Assembly: GCF_003260975.1 (NCBI RefSeq)
Contig: NZ_CP030041.1
Coordinates: 2,279,001 to 2,343,000 of the forward strand
DNA: 64,000 nucleotides
Source: Echinicola strongylocentroti
Lineage (GTDB): Bacteria > Bacteroidota > Bacteroidia > Cytophagales > Cyclobacteriaceae
Reading direction: 5' to 3'
A model generated the notes under the pieces. The model searched no databases, was not told where the DNA came from, and saw only the letters and a list, made by a program, of their open reading frames with translations. The position numbers and the translations under genes were made by a program. Positions 55,137 through 63,324 of the stretch are shown piece by piece; position 1 is the first letter of the stretch; each line of letters begins with the position of its first letter.

Positions 55137-58100
55137 TTAGAAGGTTAGGTTAAATCCAAAATTAAACAGTCGTTGCTGCGGATAAACCAGCCCATTGGCA
55201 GAGCCAATTTCCGGATCGATACCAAAGCTCTTGACATTGTCAAAGGAAACCAAGTTGGTACCATTGGCATACACCCTCAGTGATCCGATGCCGTATTTCT
55301 CCAAGAAGGCTTTTGGCACGCGGTAACCTAGCTCTAGGTTTCTCAGTCTCAGGTAACGAACGTTGGTCAGCCAGAAATTACTGTGTCTGTAAAGGTGGTC
55401 AGCCCCTGCTCTTCTGATGGCCGGGTAAGTGCCCGGTACCCACTCGCTGTCAGCATTGAAGAGGTCTTCACGGTGCCACCTGTCCTCAAACATAAAATCG
55501 GGCGAGTTACCATTGTTCTGAAAGGGGTATCTCAGCTCCCAGTTTCTGGTAAAGGTCTGCATAGAAGCCCCAGCAAAGCTAAAGTATAGCTCGAAGCCTT
55601 TATAGCTGGCCGATCCGTTCAGGCCAAAACTCACATAGGGATTGGCTCCTTCTGCATATCCGATAGGACGTTCATCGAGGTTGTTGATCAAGCCATCCCC
55701 ATTGACATCTTCATAGATAAAATCTCCAGGAAGGACATTTCTATTGCCATTTCCATCGATATCCACTGGATAGTTTTCGATTTGCTCTTCACTTTCAAAT
55801 CTTCCGACAACATTATAGCCCCAGTTGATATTGTTCCATCTGCCATCATCCATATCACGGTATTGGTTCCAAGAATTACCGAAACGAGGCTTATACCTTT
55901 CCAGTGTTTTCAAACGTGATATGGTCGCATTGGCACTTAGGGAGAAGTCCACTTCACCAGTCCTTCCGGTATACGTCACCATTCCTTCTACGCCGCGGTG
56001 TACATCGGACTCTAGGTTTTCGACCGGGAGGGTATATCCTACCTCTACTGGCAATAGCACATCATATCGACTGGCCGGAATCCCTGTTCTCTTTCGTTGA
56101 AACACATCGGCCTGCAAGAATAACTTGCTATTGAAAAGGTACGTATCGATACCGATATCTACATTCGTATTGGTCACCCAAGACAGATTGGTCACCGGCA
56201 GTCCTCGCGGATCCACACCTGGCACAAAGCCGCCGTCCAAAACGGCACTTCCACCAGCACTTGGGATAAAATCGTATCCAGCATAATAGCTAAATGGCGC
56301 TACGATAAATTCATCGCTGCCGATCCATCGGTCATTTCCGGTCTGCCCCCAAGAGGCGCGGATTTTCATGTCCGAAAGCACATTGCCTTTGACATTGTCC
56401 ATAAACGGTTCATCGGTGATTTTCCAACCTGCCGAAACCCCAGGAAAAAAACCGTAGCGGTCTTCTTTAGGAAAAAGGAACGATCCATCGTACCGGGCAA
56501 TAAACTCTACTAGGTATTTTTCCTTGTAGTCATAGTTGATTTTACCCAAATAACCGTCTCTGGCTTCCTGATAAATCTCATCGATCAGCACATCCTGATC
56601 GGCAAAGGACATCAATGGAATGTAATTATTAGGTGGCACGGTGTGCACGATCATATAATGGGACTGTTGGTCCCATCGCTCATAACCTAGGATTGCAGAC
56701 AAGTTATGGGCGCCAAAATTCTTGGCGTAATTGACCTGAAATTGGCCTACACGGTCTACAGTGTTTCTTTTCCTTCGTTCTCTCCAAGGGTTTTGGTTAC
56801 CCATATTGTCATTGGTAAAGTACGTATCCGTCGCTTCATCATAACCGTAACCATCATACGTGTACTCAAAACCATCAAAGTCCAGATTGGTATAATTGTA
56901 CGAGTAAGTACCTTTCATGGACAGGCCAAAATCAAAGTCATACTGTGCAAAGAAATTGCCCTTAATCGCTCGTTGTACTTCATTTACATAACCTGTGATG
57001 TCCTTGGTATAGGTAGCAGGATTTACGTTGATGTTGTGCACCTCGCCATTGACATAGTTTGGATTATCATTGGCATACGGGCGCTCTGTAGGCCACATGG
57101 TAAAAATACTCAGGAAAGGGTTAAAGTAATCATCCAAGCCTGGTACACCTACCTGTTCTCTATTCTCGATACGGCCACTGAGCTGCATCCCTACTTTAAA
57201 ACCATCGGCCAATGTCACATCAATGTTTGACTGGAAGTTGGTTCTTTCGAACAGATAATCCTCGATCGTAGCATCTTGCTTCAAATGTCCCAATGAGATA
57301 TAGTATTTCGTATTCTCAGAACCGCCCACAGCACTCCCGTTTAGGGAATATTGCGGCACATTTGGTTTGATCACAAAATCATAATAGTCCGTGCTGACAT
57401 AGCCCTTTTCCGTACCTTGTTGCCATTTGGACAGTTCATCAGGGGATATTCCCGGTGCTCTTCCTGCATTGACATTGGACTCCGCGTTGGCGCGTAAGTA
57501 TTGGTATGCATTGGCTGGCTCAGGGTAGCGGGTAAAGTTCTGCAGACCATAATAGCCACTTAGGCTGATCTCTGCAGGTTGGTTGGCTTTACCTTTTTTG
57601 GTCGTCACCAATACCACACCATTGGCTGCACGCATACCGTAGATCGCCGCAGAAGCATCTTTCAGTACAGAGATGCTTTCGATGTCATTTTGGCCTAGAT
57701 TGTTAAATTGCGCTGCATCAGAAGGGATTCCATCGATCACATATAATGGAGTCCCCATATTTCGGATTTGAATGGATGCACTAGATCCTGGCCTTGCATC
57801 AGTCTGCCTTGCTGTCACTCCTTGGATCTTCCCCACAAGGGCTTCGGAAGTAGTGACAGAAGGTGTTTTGATCAAGTCTTTTGAATCTACTTCACCTACC
57901 GCACCAGTAATGGTGCCTTTCTTTTGGACACCATAACCTACGACCACTACTTCTCCAAGGTCACTGAGGTTTTCTCCCAAGGTAATGTCTATGGTCGATT
58001 GGTTACCCACAGTGACTTCCTGCGCTTCGTAGCCTAAGTACGAAAATACCAAAATGCTTTCTGATGATGGCACATCCACGGTGTACTTACCATCCAAATC

Positions 58101-58340
58101 GGTGGCTACACCGATACTGGTTCCCTTTACCAATACGCTGACTCCGGGAATGGGCATTCCCTCCTCGTCCACCACTGTACCAGATACAGTAAGCTCCATT
58201 GCTTGGCTTTTAAGGAAATTGGGGGTGGATAAGTTAGGGTGAGTGAGCGGTGCTGCTCCAAGTGGGGGGACTTGCTGTAACAGAAAGGTTACCAGCAAAG
58301 TCACCACAGCAAAATGCTTGTGTAAAGCTTTACATTTCAT
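55137..58340 (-). CDS. SusC/RagA-family TonB-dependent receptor of the arabinan locus
   Basis: The 1,067-residue receptor has a signal peptide, a carboxypeptidase-regulatory-like domain at about 50-130 (VSGTVVDEEGMPIPGVSVLV, FSYLGYEAQEVTVG), the GEVVVVGYGVQKKGTITGAV junction, a plug (IQIRNMGTPLYVIDGIPSDA, DIESISVLKDASAAIYGMRA followed by ANGVVLVTTKKG) and a complete barrel ending VYPQQRLFNFGFNLTF. It heads the minus-strand SusCD-DUF3823-GH43-GH127-GH97-GH51-araB block. The start region carries a TGTAAAGCTTTACA palindrome (58321-58334). The promoter lies in the 540-bp gap upstream with two inverted repeats. Confidence 0.96.
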   Translation of the reverse strand: MKCKALHKHFAVVTLLVTFLLQQVPPLGAAPLTHPNLSTPNFLKSQAMELTVSGTVVDEEGMPIPGVSVLVKGTSIGVATDLDGKYTVDVPSSESILVFSYLGYEAQEVTVGNQSTIDITLGENLSDLGEVVVVGYGVQKKGTITGAVGEVDSKDLIKTPSVTTSEALVGKIQGVTARQTDARPGSSASIQIRNMGTPLYVIDGIPSDAAQFNNLGQNDIESISVLKDASAAIYGMRAANGVVLVTTKKGKANQPAEISLSGYYGLQNFTRYPEPANAYQYLRANAESNVNAGRAPGISPDELSKWQQGTEKGYVSTDYYDFVIKPNVPQYSLNGSAVGGSENTKYYISLGHLKQDATIEDYLFERTNFQSNIDVTLADGFKVGMQLSGRIENREQVGVPGLDDYFNPFLSIFTMWPTERPYANDNPNYVNGEVHNINVNPATYTKDITGYVNEVQRAIKGNFFAQYDFDFGLSMKGTYSYNYTNLDFDGFEYTYDGYGYDEATDTYFTNDNMGNQNPWRERRKRNTVDRVGQFQVNYAKNFGAHNLSAILGYERWDQQSHYMIVHTVPPNNYIPLMSFADQDVLIDEIYQEARDGYLGKINYDYKEKYLVEFIARYDGSFLFPKEDRYGFFPGVSAGWKITDEPFMDNVKGNVLSDMKIRASWGQTGNDRWIGSDEFIVAPFSYYAGYDFIPSAGGSAVLDGGFVPGVDPRGLPVTNLSWVTNTNVDIGIDTYLFNSKLFLQADVFQRKRTGIPASRYDVLLPVEVGYTLPVENLESDVHRGVEGMVTYTGRTGEVDFSLSANATISRLKTLERYKPRFGNSWNQYRDMDDGRWNNINWGYNVVGRFESEEQIENYPVDIDGNGNRNVLPGDFIYEDVNGDGLINNLDERPIGYAEGANPYVSFGLNGSASYKGFELYFSFAGASMQTFTRNWELRYPFQNNGNSPDFMFEDRWHREDLFNADSEWVPGTYPAIRRAGADHLYRHSNFWLTNVRYLRLRNLELGYRVPKAFLEKYGIGSLRVYANGTNLVSFDNVKSFGIDPEIGSANGLVYPQQRLFNFGFNLTF

Positions 58341-58820
58341 ATTAATGGGGTTTATTGAAAATTAGAAACTCATTAACTACTTATTAACCCGCTAATAACG
58401 AGTACCTTGGGCGACAACATTCCACTTCACCCGATTGCTTTAAAATTAATAAGTGGCTTTAGTACACTTATTAATTATTTCGAATATTAGAGAATATTCT
58501 ACTCTTTCGCAATAATTAAATGTGTTTTAAACACTAATAATTTATAAAAACAGCTGGTGGTAAATTCTGTAACAACAGGTTTCGGGAAGGATTTTTAAAA
58601 ATCTGGAATTTTAAAGTGTATTATTAACAATTATTAGTAAAAAAATCGAGCGCTATTTATAAAAAGTGGAAAAAAGTATTTTAGGGAAATTTTATTTTCA
58701 CTGCTTTGCCCTTCAATCAGAAAAACATCTATGCTAGCCAACCATTTAGAGGAGACCGAACTGGGTTTTATCACAAAAATGCTTTCCGGCAATCGTCCCC
58801 GGCTACATTATTGGCCATAA
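58341..58820. promoter_or_regulatory. Promoter region of the arabinan locus with inverted repeats at 58444-58476 and 58482-58499
   Basis: The gene-free stretch upstream of SusC carries a perfect 12-bp inverted repeat, AATTAATAAGTG and CACTTATTAATT with a 9-bp spacer (58444-58476). Right beside it is GAATATT/AATATTC (58482-58499). These are candidate binding sites about 104-160 bp before the SusC start. No consensus TAnnTTTG box was found. Confidence 0.4.
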
Positions 58821-58847
58821 AAAAAGGCGGGATTTCCCCGCCTTTTT
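58821..58847 (-). terminator. Intrinsic terminator after the M1 peptidase
   Basis: AAAAAGGCGGG (58821-58831) and CCCGCCTTTTT (58837-58847) form a perfect 11-bp stem with a 5-nt loop. It is about 30 bp beyond the peptidase stop on the minus strand and has an A/T-rich flank. Confidence 0.85.
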
Positions 58848-58878
58848 ATTAAACCTTAAATATATATTCACTCAAGGA

Positions 58879-60834
58879 TCATTCCTCTTCATAGATAGCA
58901 GAAGGCCATTTGTCATTACCGATATTCACATCAGGCAACACTTTGTCAGGATCGATCACGATGCTTTTCACTTCCTTATCGGTCTTGTAAAGATGGTTCC
59001 ACTGATCTCCTCTCTGCCAGATTTCCACTGGCAGCTTAAATCTCTCAGAAGAGCCATCTTCAAAAGTAACCTCTACCAATACCGGCATCGGCACGCCGCC
59101 CCTGTTGGACAGTGCCAACACATAATTGCCACCATAAGGATAAACCCCATCTAGGGACAGGTCAATGTTTTCGGTACCGTAGAACCAGTTCTGCCAGAAC
59201 CAATTCAAGTTCTCACCCGCCACATTCTCTATGTGGTTAAAGAAATCTGTAGGCTGAGGATGCTTAAATGCCCAAGTTTCGATATAAGACTTGAAGGCAT
59301 TGTCAAACCGCTCGTGTCCAAGAATATACTCCCTCAACATGATCAAGCCCATTCCCGGCTTCATGTAAGCAGTCATTCCCAAGTTACTGGTATTGACCAC
59401 ATCTGGATAGGTGTCGATTCCTTCGCGGGTTTCTCTATTGAACCAAGAAACGTACTTTCTGGTATGGTCCAGATCAGCTGGATACTCACCATTATTGAAC
59501 TCCAGTGTACTATAATGGTTGATAAACGTATTAAACCCTTCATCCATCCAAGGATAAAGCCGCTCGTTACTTCCTACGATCATCGGGAACCAGTTATGGC
59601 CAAATTCGTGATCGGTCACGCCCCAAAGCGACTCGCCTTTGCTTTCATATCCACAGAAGTTAAGGCCAGGATATTCCATTCCTCCAATATCAGCGGCCAC
59701 GTTGGTAGCGGTAGGATAAGGAAATTCGTACCATTTCTCTGAATAGTGCTCTATCGACGCCTTGCTGTATTCCGTAGATCGTGACCAAGCTTCCTGTCCA
59801 TCACTTTCCTTGGGATATACAGATTGTGCCAAGATCGTTTTGCCGCTAGGCAGGTCTATTTTGGCTGCATCCCAAATAAATGCTTGGGAGGAAGCAAAAG
59901 CAATGTCCCTGGAATTTTGGATCTTAAATTTCCAGGTCAACGTGCCGTCCTGCTTTTTCCTTGTAGCAGGGTCAGCCACTTCATCCGGCGTAAGAATATA
60001 CACGGTGCTGTCGCTTTCCATGGCCTTTTCCATCCGATCTTGCATGGTACTGGACATCACATCACCCGGATTCAATAGTTCCCCAGAACCAACGACAATA
60101 TGATCTGAAGGTGCCGTTACAGAATATTCAAAATCACCATATTCCAGATAAAACTCACCTGCGCCCAAATAAGGCTCCGTGTTCCAGCCTTTGACATCGT
60201 CAAAAACTGACGTACGAGGATACCACTGTGCGAGGGCATAGATCGTACCTTCTTCTACGTCAAGACGTCCCATTCTGTCCATGCCCTTTTCAGGGATTTT
60301 GTAGGAAAAGTCCATCGAAATGGTCGCTTCACCGCCCTTTGCAGGAATCGGCTCGTCCAAAAACACTTGCATTCTGGTATCGTCCACCAAGTATTTGTTA
60401 GAAGCATCACCTCTCTTGCCCACTTTAGCAGAAACATTGGACAACTGGTATCCGCCGTCCACATCGCCATTGTAGCGGTTACCTTGGATCGGTGTGGTCA
60501 AGGTACCCCGAGAGTCTTCGGTAAACCTGTTCTGCTCCAGATAAAGCCATACAAAATCCAATGCTTCCGGACTGTTGTTGGTGTAATGAATGGTCACACT
60601 TCCAGTGATGGTATGTGCCTCATCGTCCAAGGTCACATCGATATTGTAATCGGCACGGTTTTGCCAATACATCGGCCCAGGCTTTCCTGAAGCCGATCTG
60701 TACATGTTTCCTTTACGGTAAATAAAATCGCCAAATTCACTTTGGTTGTTCTCTTCCACCTGCTGTGCCACCGTAACCTGCACCATAAACAAGCATAAAA
60801 ACAAGATTGAGAGTTTCTCTAAAGTATATTTCAT
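58879..60834 (-). CDS. Exported M1-family zinc metallopeptidase
   Basis: The 651-residue protein has a signal peptide (FLCLFMVQVTVAQ) and an M1 N-terminal beta domain (ADYNIDVTLDDEAHTITGSV). The zinc site is HEFGHNW with the second Glu in YPWMDEGFNTFIN, the HExxH-18-E pattern of M1 enzymes. The usual GAMEN exopeptidase motif appears as GGMEYPG, so the N-terminus-binding Glu is kept. It lacks the long helical C-terminal domain of classical aminopeptidase N (about 870 residues), as many secreted Bacteroidota members do. Role: trimming peptides outside the cytosol. It stands alone with its own promoter and terminator. Confidence 0.93.
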   Translation of the reverse strand: MKYTLEKLSILFLCLFMVQVTVAQQVEENNQSEFGDFIYRKGNMYRSASGKPGPMYWQNRADYNIDVTLDDEAHTITGSVTIHYTNNSPEALDFVWLYLEQNRFTEDSRGTLTTPIQGNRYNGDVDGGYQLSNVSAKVGKRGDASNKYLVDDTRMQVFLDEPIPAKGGEATISMDFSYKIPEKGMDRMGRLDVEEGTIYALAQWYPRTSVFDDVKGWNTEPYLGAGEFYLEYGDFEYSVTAPSDHIVVGSGELLNPGDVMSSTMQDRMEKAMESDSTVYILTPDEVADPATRKKQDGTLTWKFKIQNSRDIAFASSQAFIWDAAKIDLPSGKTILAQSVYPKESDGQEAWSRSTEYSKASIEHYSEKWYEFPYPTATNVAADIGGMEYPGLNFCGYESKGESLWGVTDHEFGHNWFPMIVGSNERLYPWMDEGFNTFINHYSTLEFNNGEYPADLDHTRKYVSWFNRETREGIDTYPDVVNTSNLGMTAYMKPGMGLIMLREYILGHERFDNAFKSYIETWAFKHPQPTDFFNHIENVAGENLNWFWQNWFYGTENIDLSLDGVYPYGGNYVLALSNRGGVPMPVLVEVTFEDGSSERFKLPVEIWQRGDQWNHLYKTDKEVKSIVIDPDKVLPDVNIGNDKWPSAIYEEE

Positions 60835-60860
60835 ATCTTGAGTTGATTATAATATTTCGC

Positions 60861-60868
60861 CAAATTTA
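60861..60868 (-). promoter_or_regulatory. Predicted promoter -7 box for the M1 peptidase
   Basis: The minus strand reads TAAATTTG (TAnnTTTG), with TTTT 19 nt upstream at the -33 position. The box is 27 bp before the start codon, leaving a leader of about 20 nt. Confidence 0.5.
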
Positions 60869-61006
60869 CATAAAGATTGACGAACAGAAAATGTATTTAT
60901 TTTAATGGTAGGGAATTAAAAAATCAACTGCCGGAAACATTACCAAAGTTTACTTCCTAGACTACCTATAAATCTCAAAAACCAGCAAGCACATCCAAGC
61001 CTTTAC

Positions 61007-61669
61007 TTATTTGACGGAATATTTTAACCTGTAGGATTTTAAGGCAAGCGTATCACGGTCTGTTAGGCTCTCCAAAAAGTCCTCATCAAATTCATTATGG
61101 CGTGTCCCAAAGTCCACAGACACCAATTTATCATCTTTATCATAGCGAACAAGCTTAAAATATTGTAATGCCACGTCAAGGGCTGACCGTTCATCACCAT
61201 ACATGACATGATGAACACTATACCGTCCGTTATCGGTGACATCATATGGATACTTAAAAAAATCGGACTCAACCAACGGGAAGTCCTCCACCTCATTGGT
61301 CACTTTTGACTTCATGATTATGGTCCCATCTTTTCTTTTCACCTCTATGATTTGTGAGGCGTAGTGAATCCTACCATCAGCAAAAAAGGTGATTTCTGCG
61401 CCATCTCCATAATTAGCCCCTGGCTCCACAAATTTGGAATTATAAGAAGTAGAACCGATGCTATAATACCTATCCAAAAATTCTCCAATCACCTCAATGT
61501 CCCCGTTACTATCCAATAGCTCGCCTCCTGCAAATACACGCATTTCAGATACTGTGACTATTTTATCAAAAGTCATGGTAACTGGATAATCAGGAGTCTC
61601 CTCTTCCTGTCCACATGATCCGAGAATAACCACTAAACCTAATAGCACTATACTTCGCTTAAAGTCCAT
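61007..61669 (-). CDS. Lipoprotein of unknown function
   Basis: The product is 220 residues from the ATG at 61669 (another ATG 12 bp upstream is possible). The signal MDFKRSIVLLGLVVILGSC gives a lipid Cys19. The rest is rich in charged beta strands (GDIEVIGEFLDRYYSI, GDGAEITFFADGRIHYAS, VDFGTRHNEFDEDFLE). I recognise no domain. It resembles many small cell-envelope lipoproteins of Bacteroidota of unknown role. It lies 172 bp from the M1 peptidase, probably a separate unit, and diverges from the TetR regulator across 345 bp, so it may be one of that regulator's targets. Confidence 0.75.
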   Translation of the reverse strand: MDFKRSIVLLGLVVILGSCGQEEETPDYPVTMTFDKIVTVSEMRVFAGGELLDSNGDIEVIGEFLDRYYSIGSTSYNSKFVEPGANYGDGAEITFFADGRIHYASQIIEVKRKDGTIIMKSKVTNEVEDFPLVESDFFKYPYDVTDNGRYSVHHVMYGDERSALDVALQYFKLVRYDKDDKLVSVDFGTRHNEFDEDFLESLTDRDTLALKSYRLKYSVK

Positions 61670-61919
61670 AATATTTTCCATATTCTTTATGTATTAACTA
61701 ACCTGACTCATACTTCCTAGTATGACCTTTCTCATTTAATTCACAGCAATTACGCAATGAACAAGCCATTTCTGAGAAAGCTGGAATTTATATAATAAAG
61801 ACCAGGGGCAGGCTAAGGCCGAACTTCTATTGAATTAAAAATCCATTGTCATGTCAACCAACTTCCATGCGAAACCGCCCAATCCCCATAATTCCACAAA
61901 CTTAATCATTAAAATTTCA

Positions 61920-61957
61920 CCAAGTGGTGACATAAATTAAATTTTGTCACCACTTGG
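61920..61957. promoter_or_regulatory. Probable TetR operator upstream of the TetR gene
   Basis: CCAAGTGGTGACA (61920-61932) and TGTCACCACTTGG (61945-61957) form a perfect 13-bp inverted repeat with a 12-bp spacer. The left half also contains the palindrome TCACCAAGTGGTGA (61917-61930). It is 57 bp before the TetR start, in the gap shared with the divergent lipoprotein. A near-consensus TAAATTTTG overlaps the spacer and right arm (about 61938-61946), so binding would block transcription. No other feature is seen in 61682-62014. Confidence 0.6.
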
Positions 61958-62014
61958 GAATATATTAAGAAACTAAACCATTATTTTACCAGATTACTAA
62001 AACAGCAAATCATT

Positions 62015-62659
62015 ATGGCTCGAAAAATCCCGCATGGAGAATTTCGTAACAAGGAACGTACGAAGCTAAAACTCATCCAAGCAGTAGGAGAAATCATCCG
62101 CACCCAAGGTTATACCAAACTTGGAGTCAACCGAATTGCAGATACCGCTGGGGTGAGCAAAAAATTGATTTATCGATATTTTGGAAATGCAGACAAACTG
62201 ATCGAAACCTACATTAGAGGCGAAGACTACTGGATGGCCTTCTATGATTCCTTGAGACAATTGGCAGACCACAAAGACGATGATTATGGAAAAAAAACGA
62301 TAGAAATGACACTTAAAAATCTCTACGAGCACATGTCCAACTCACAGGAAGCTCAAAAAATTATTCTATGGGAGATCAGCGAAAAAAGCCAACTGATGTT
62401 TGAAATCTGTAATGATCGTGAAAAGCTTGGTGCTACAATATTGGCTAAAATGGATCCTCTTTTTGATAAAACGGATATCGATATCAGGGGAATCCTAGCA
62501 TTAATACTCGGAGGGATATACTACATTGTCCTCCATTCAAACAGCACAGGAGGAAGCTTTTGTGAAATCGAAAACGAAAACAGGAAAAATCGAATCTCCC
62601 GAAGTATAGAGACCATCCTAGAGTGGGCCTATAATGAAGCGGAGAAACAAGCCAAATAG
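62015..62659 (+). CDS. TetR-family transcriptional regulator
   Basis: The 214-residue protein begins with a TetR N-terminal HTH: LIQAVGEIIRTQGYTKLGVN, then RIADTAGVSKKLIYRYFGNA with DKLIETYIRGEDYW, the usual TetR spacing. The C-terminal ligand domain is not similar to a named subfamily I recognise, apart from weak resemblance to other Bacteroidota TetR proteins (SQEAQKIILWEISEKSQLMF). It probably represses itself through 61920-61957. The effector is unknown. It is oriented away from the lipoprotein at 61007 and has no obvious effector gene immediately downstream. Confidence 0.92.
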   Translation: MARKIPHGEFRNKERTKLKLIQAVGEIIRTQGYTKLGVNRIADTAGVSKKLIYRYFGNADKLIETYIRGEDYWMAFYDSLRQLADHKDDDYGKKTIEMTLKNLYEHMSNSQEAQKIILWEISEKSQLMFEICNDREKLGATILAKMDPLFDKTDIDIRGILALILGGIYYIVLHSNSTGGSFCEIENENRKNRISRSIETILEWAYNEAEKQAK

Positions 62660-62955
62660 ACAAAACAACCAACGTAAAATAACACTTCCGCATTCACGCT
62701 AGCAGTCGAAGGAACCGTTTTCTGTTTTTCCATGACTTCACCTGCAGCTCCCTCTCTCTGACTGCTGACTTTGAGGGGTATAGCTCAGCATAACAAAGTT
62801 GCCAGCCATTTCCCGGCCACCAAATCCTTTGTGATTGGCATTATGCCGTCGTAGGCACTGTCCAGCGCGTCGATGTATGACCGGTATAAAATCTATCAAG
62901 TTGTTGGGAATAATGAATATAAAAGTAATGATCCAATACGCCTTAAAATAAAATT
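62660..62955. other. Intergenic region without recognised features
   Basis: No gene is seen. A short stretch, GAGGGGTATAGCTCAG (62773-62788), resembles the 5' end of a tRNA but has no anticodon or T arm after it. Confidence 0.4.
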
Positions 62956-62977
62956 AGCCTTGGTGTGCACCAAGGCT
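62956..62977 (-). terminator. Intrinsic terminator of the tRNA-Val unit
   Basis: AGCCTTGGTG and CACCAAGGCT form a perfect 10-bp stem with a two-base loop, 8 bp after the second tRNA on the minus strand. It is followed there by AATTTTATTTT. Confidence 0.85.
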
Positions 62978-62984
62978 ATTCAAG

Positions 62985-63059
62985 TGGGAATTGAGGGATT
63001 CGAACCCCCGACCCTCTGCTTGTAAGGCAGATGCTCTGAACCAACTGAGCTAAATTCCC
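62985..63059 (-). tRNA. tRNA-Val (anticodon TAC), copy 2
   Basis: Read on the minus strand it begins GGGAATTTAGCTCAGTTGGT. The anticodon loop is CTTACAA between TCTGC and GCAGA, giving TAC, which reads GUA/GUG. The T arm is GGGGGTTCGAATCCCTC and the acceptor end is AATTCCC-A. It is 75 nt without an encoded CCA. Identical to the copy at 63108. Confidence 0.96.
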
Positions 63060-63107
63060 ATTATTTTTAAACCACTTTATGTCTCCAGCCATTGCCGGGA
63101 AACGCTG

Positions 63108-63182
63108 TGGGAATTGAGGGATTCGAACCCCCGACCCTCTGCTTGTAAGGCAGATGCTCTGAACCAACTGAGCTAAATTCCC
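63108..63182 (-). tRNA. tRNA-Val (anticodon TAC), copy 1
   Basis: Same 75-nt sequence as 62985-63059, transcribed first, 48 bp upstream. CCA is not encoded. The promoter at 63218-63248 leaves a leader of about 30 nt. The two genes share a terminator, so they form one precursor transcript needing processing. Confidence 0.96.
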
Positions 63183-63217
63183 ATTATTCATCAACCATTT
63201 GTTGTTGAATTGGATTG

Positions 63218-63248
63218 CAAAGGTAGATGCTTTTTTTATTGCAGCAAA
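63218..63248 (-). promoter_or_regulatory. Strong promoter of the tRNA-Val pair
   Basis: On the minus strand TTTG (63248-63245), 19 nt, then TACCTTTG (63225-63218) match the full Bacteroidota consensus TTTG-N19-TAnnTTTG exactly. This is the best promoter in the window. Confidence 0.8.
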
Positions 63249-63264
63249 TAATAATTAAAAAAAA

Positions 63265-63293
63265 ATATCAGCCAGATACTAACTGGCTGATAT
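63265..63293 (-). terminator. Intrinsic terminator after the aldehyde dehydrogenase
   Basis: ATATCAGCCAG (63265-63275) and CTGGCTGATAT (63283-63293) form an 11-bp perfect stem, followed on the minus strand by a run of T. It lies 31 bp after the dehydrogenase stop. Confidence 0.9.
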
Positions 63294-63324
63294 CCTGAAA
63301 TAAAAGTTATCGAGATGACAATTG

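Noticed and set aside
62773..62788. tRNA-like start GAGGGGTATAGCTCAG
   Set aside because: No anticodon arm, T arm or acceptor complement follows; too short to call a tRNA remnant with confidence.
62976..63194. Minus-strand reading frame across both tRNA genes
   Set aside because: The peptide is an internal duplication made by the two identical tRNA sequences, not a gene.
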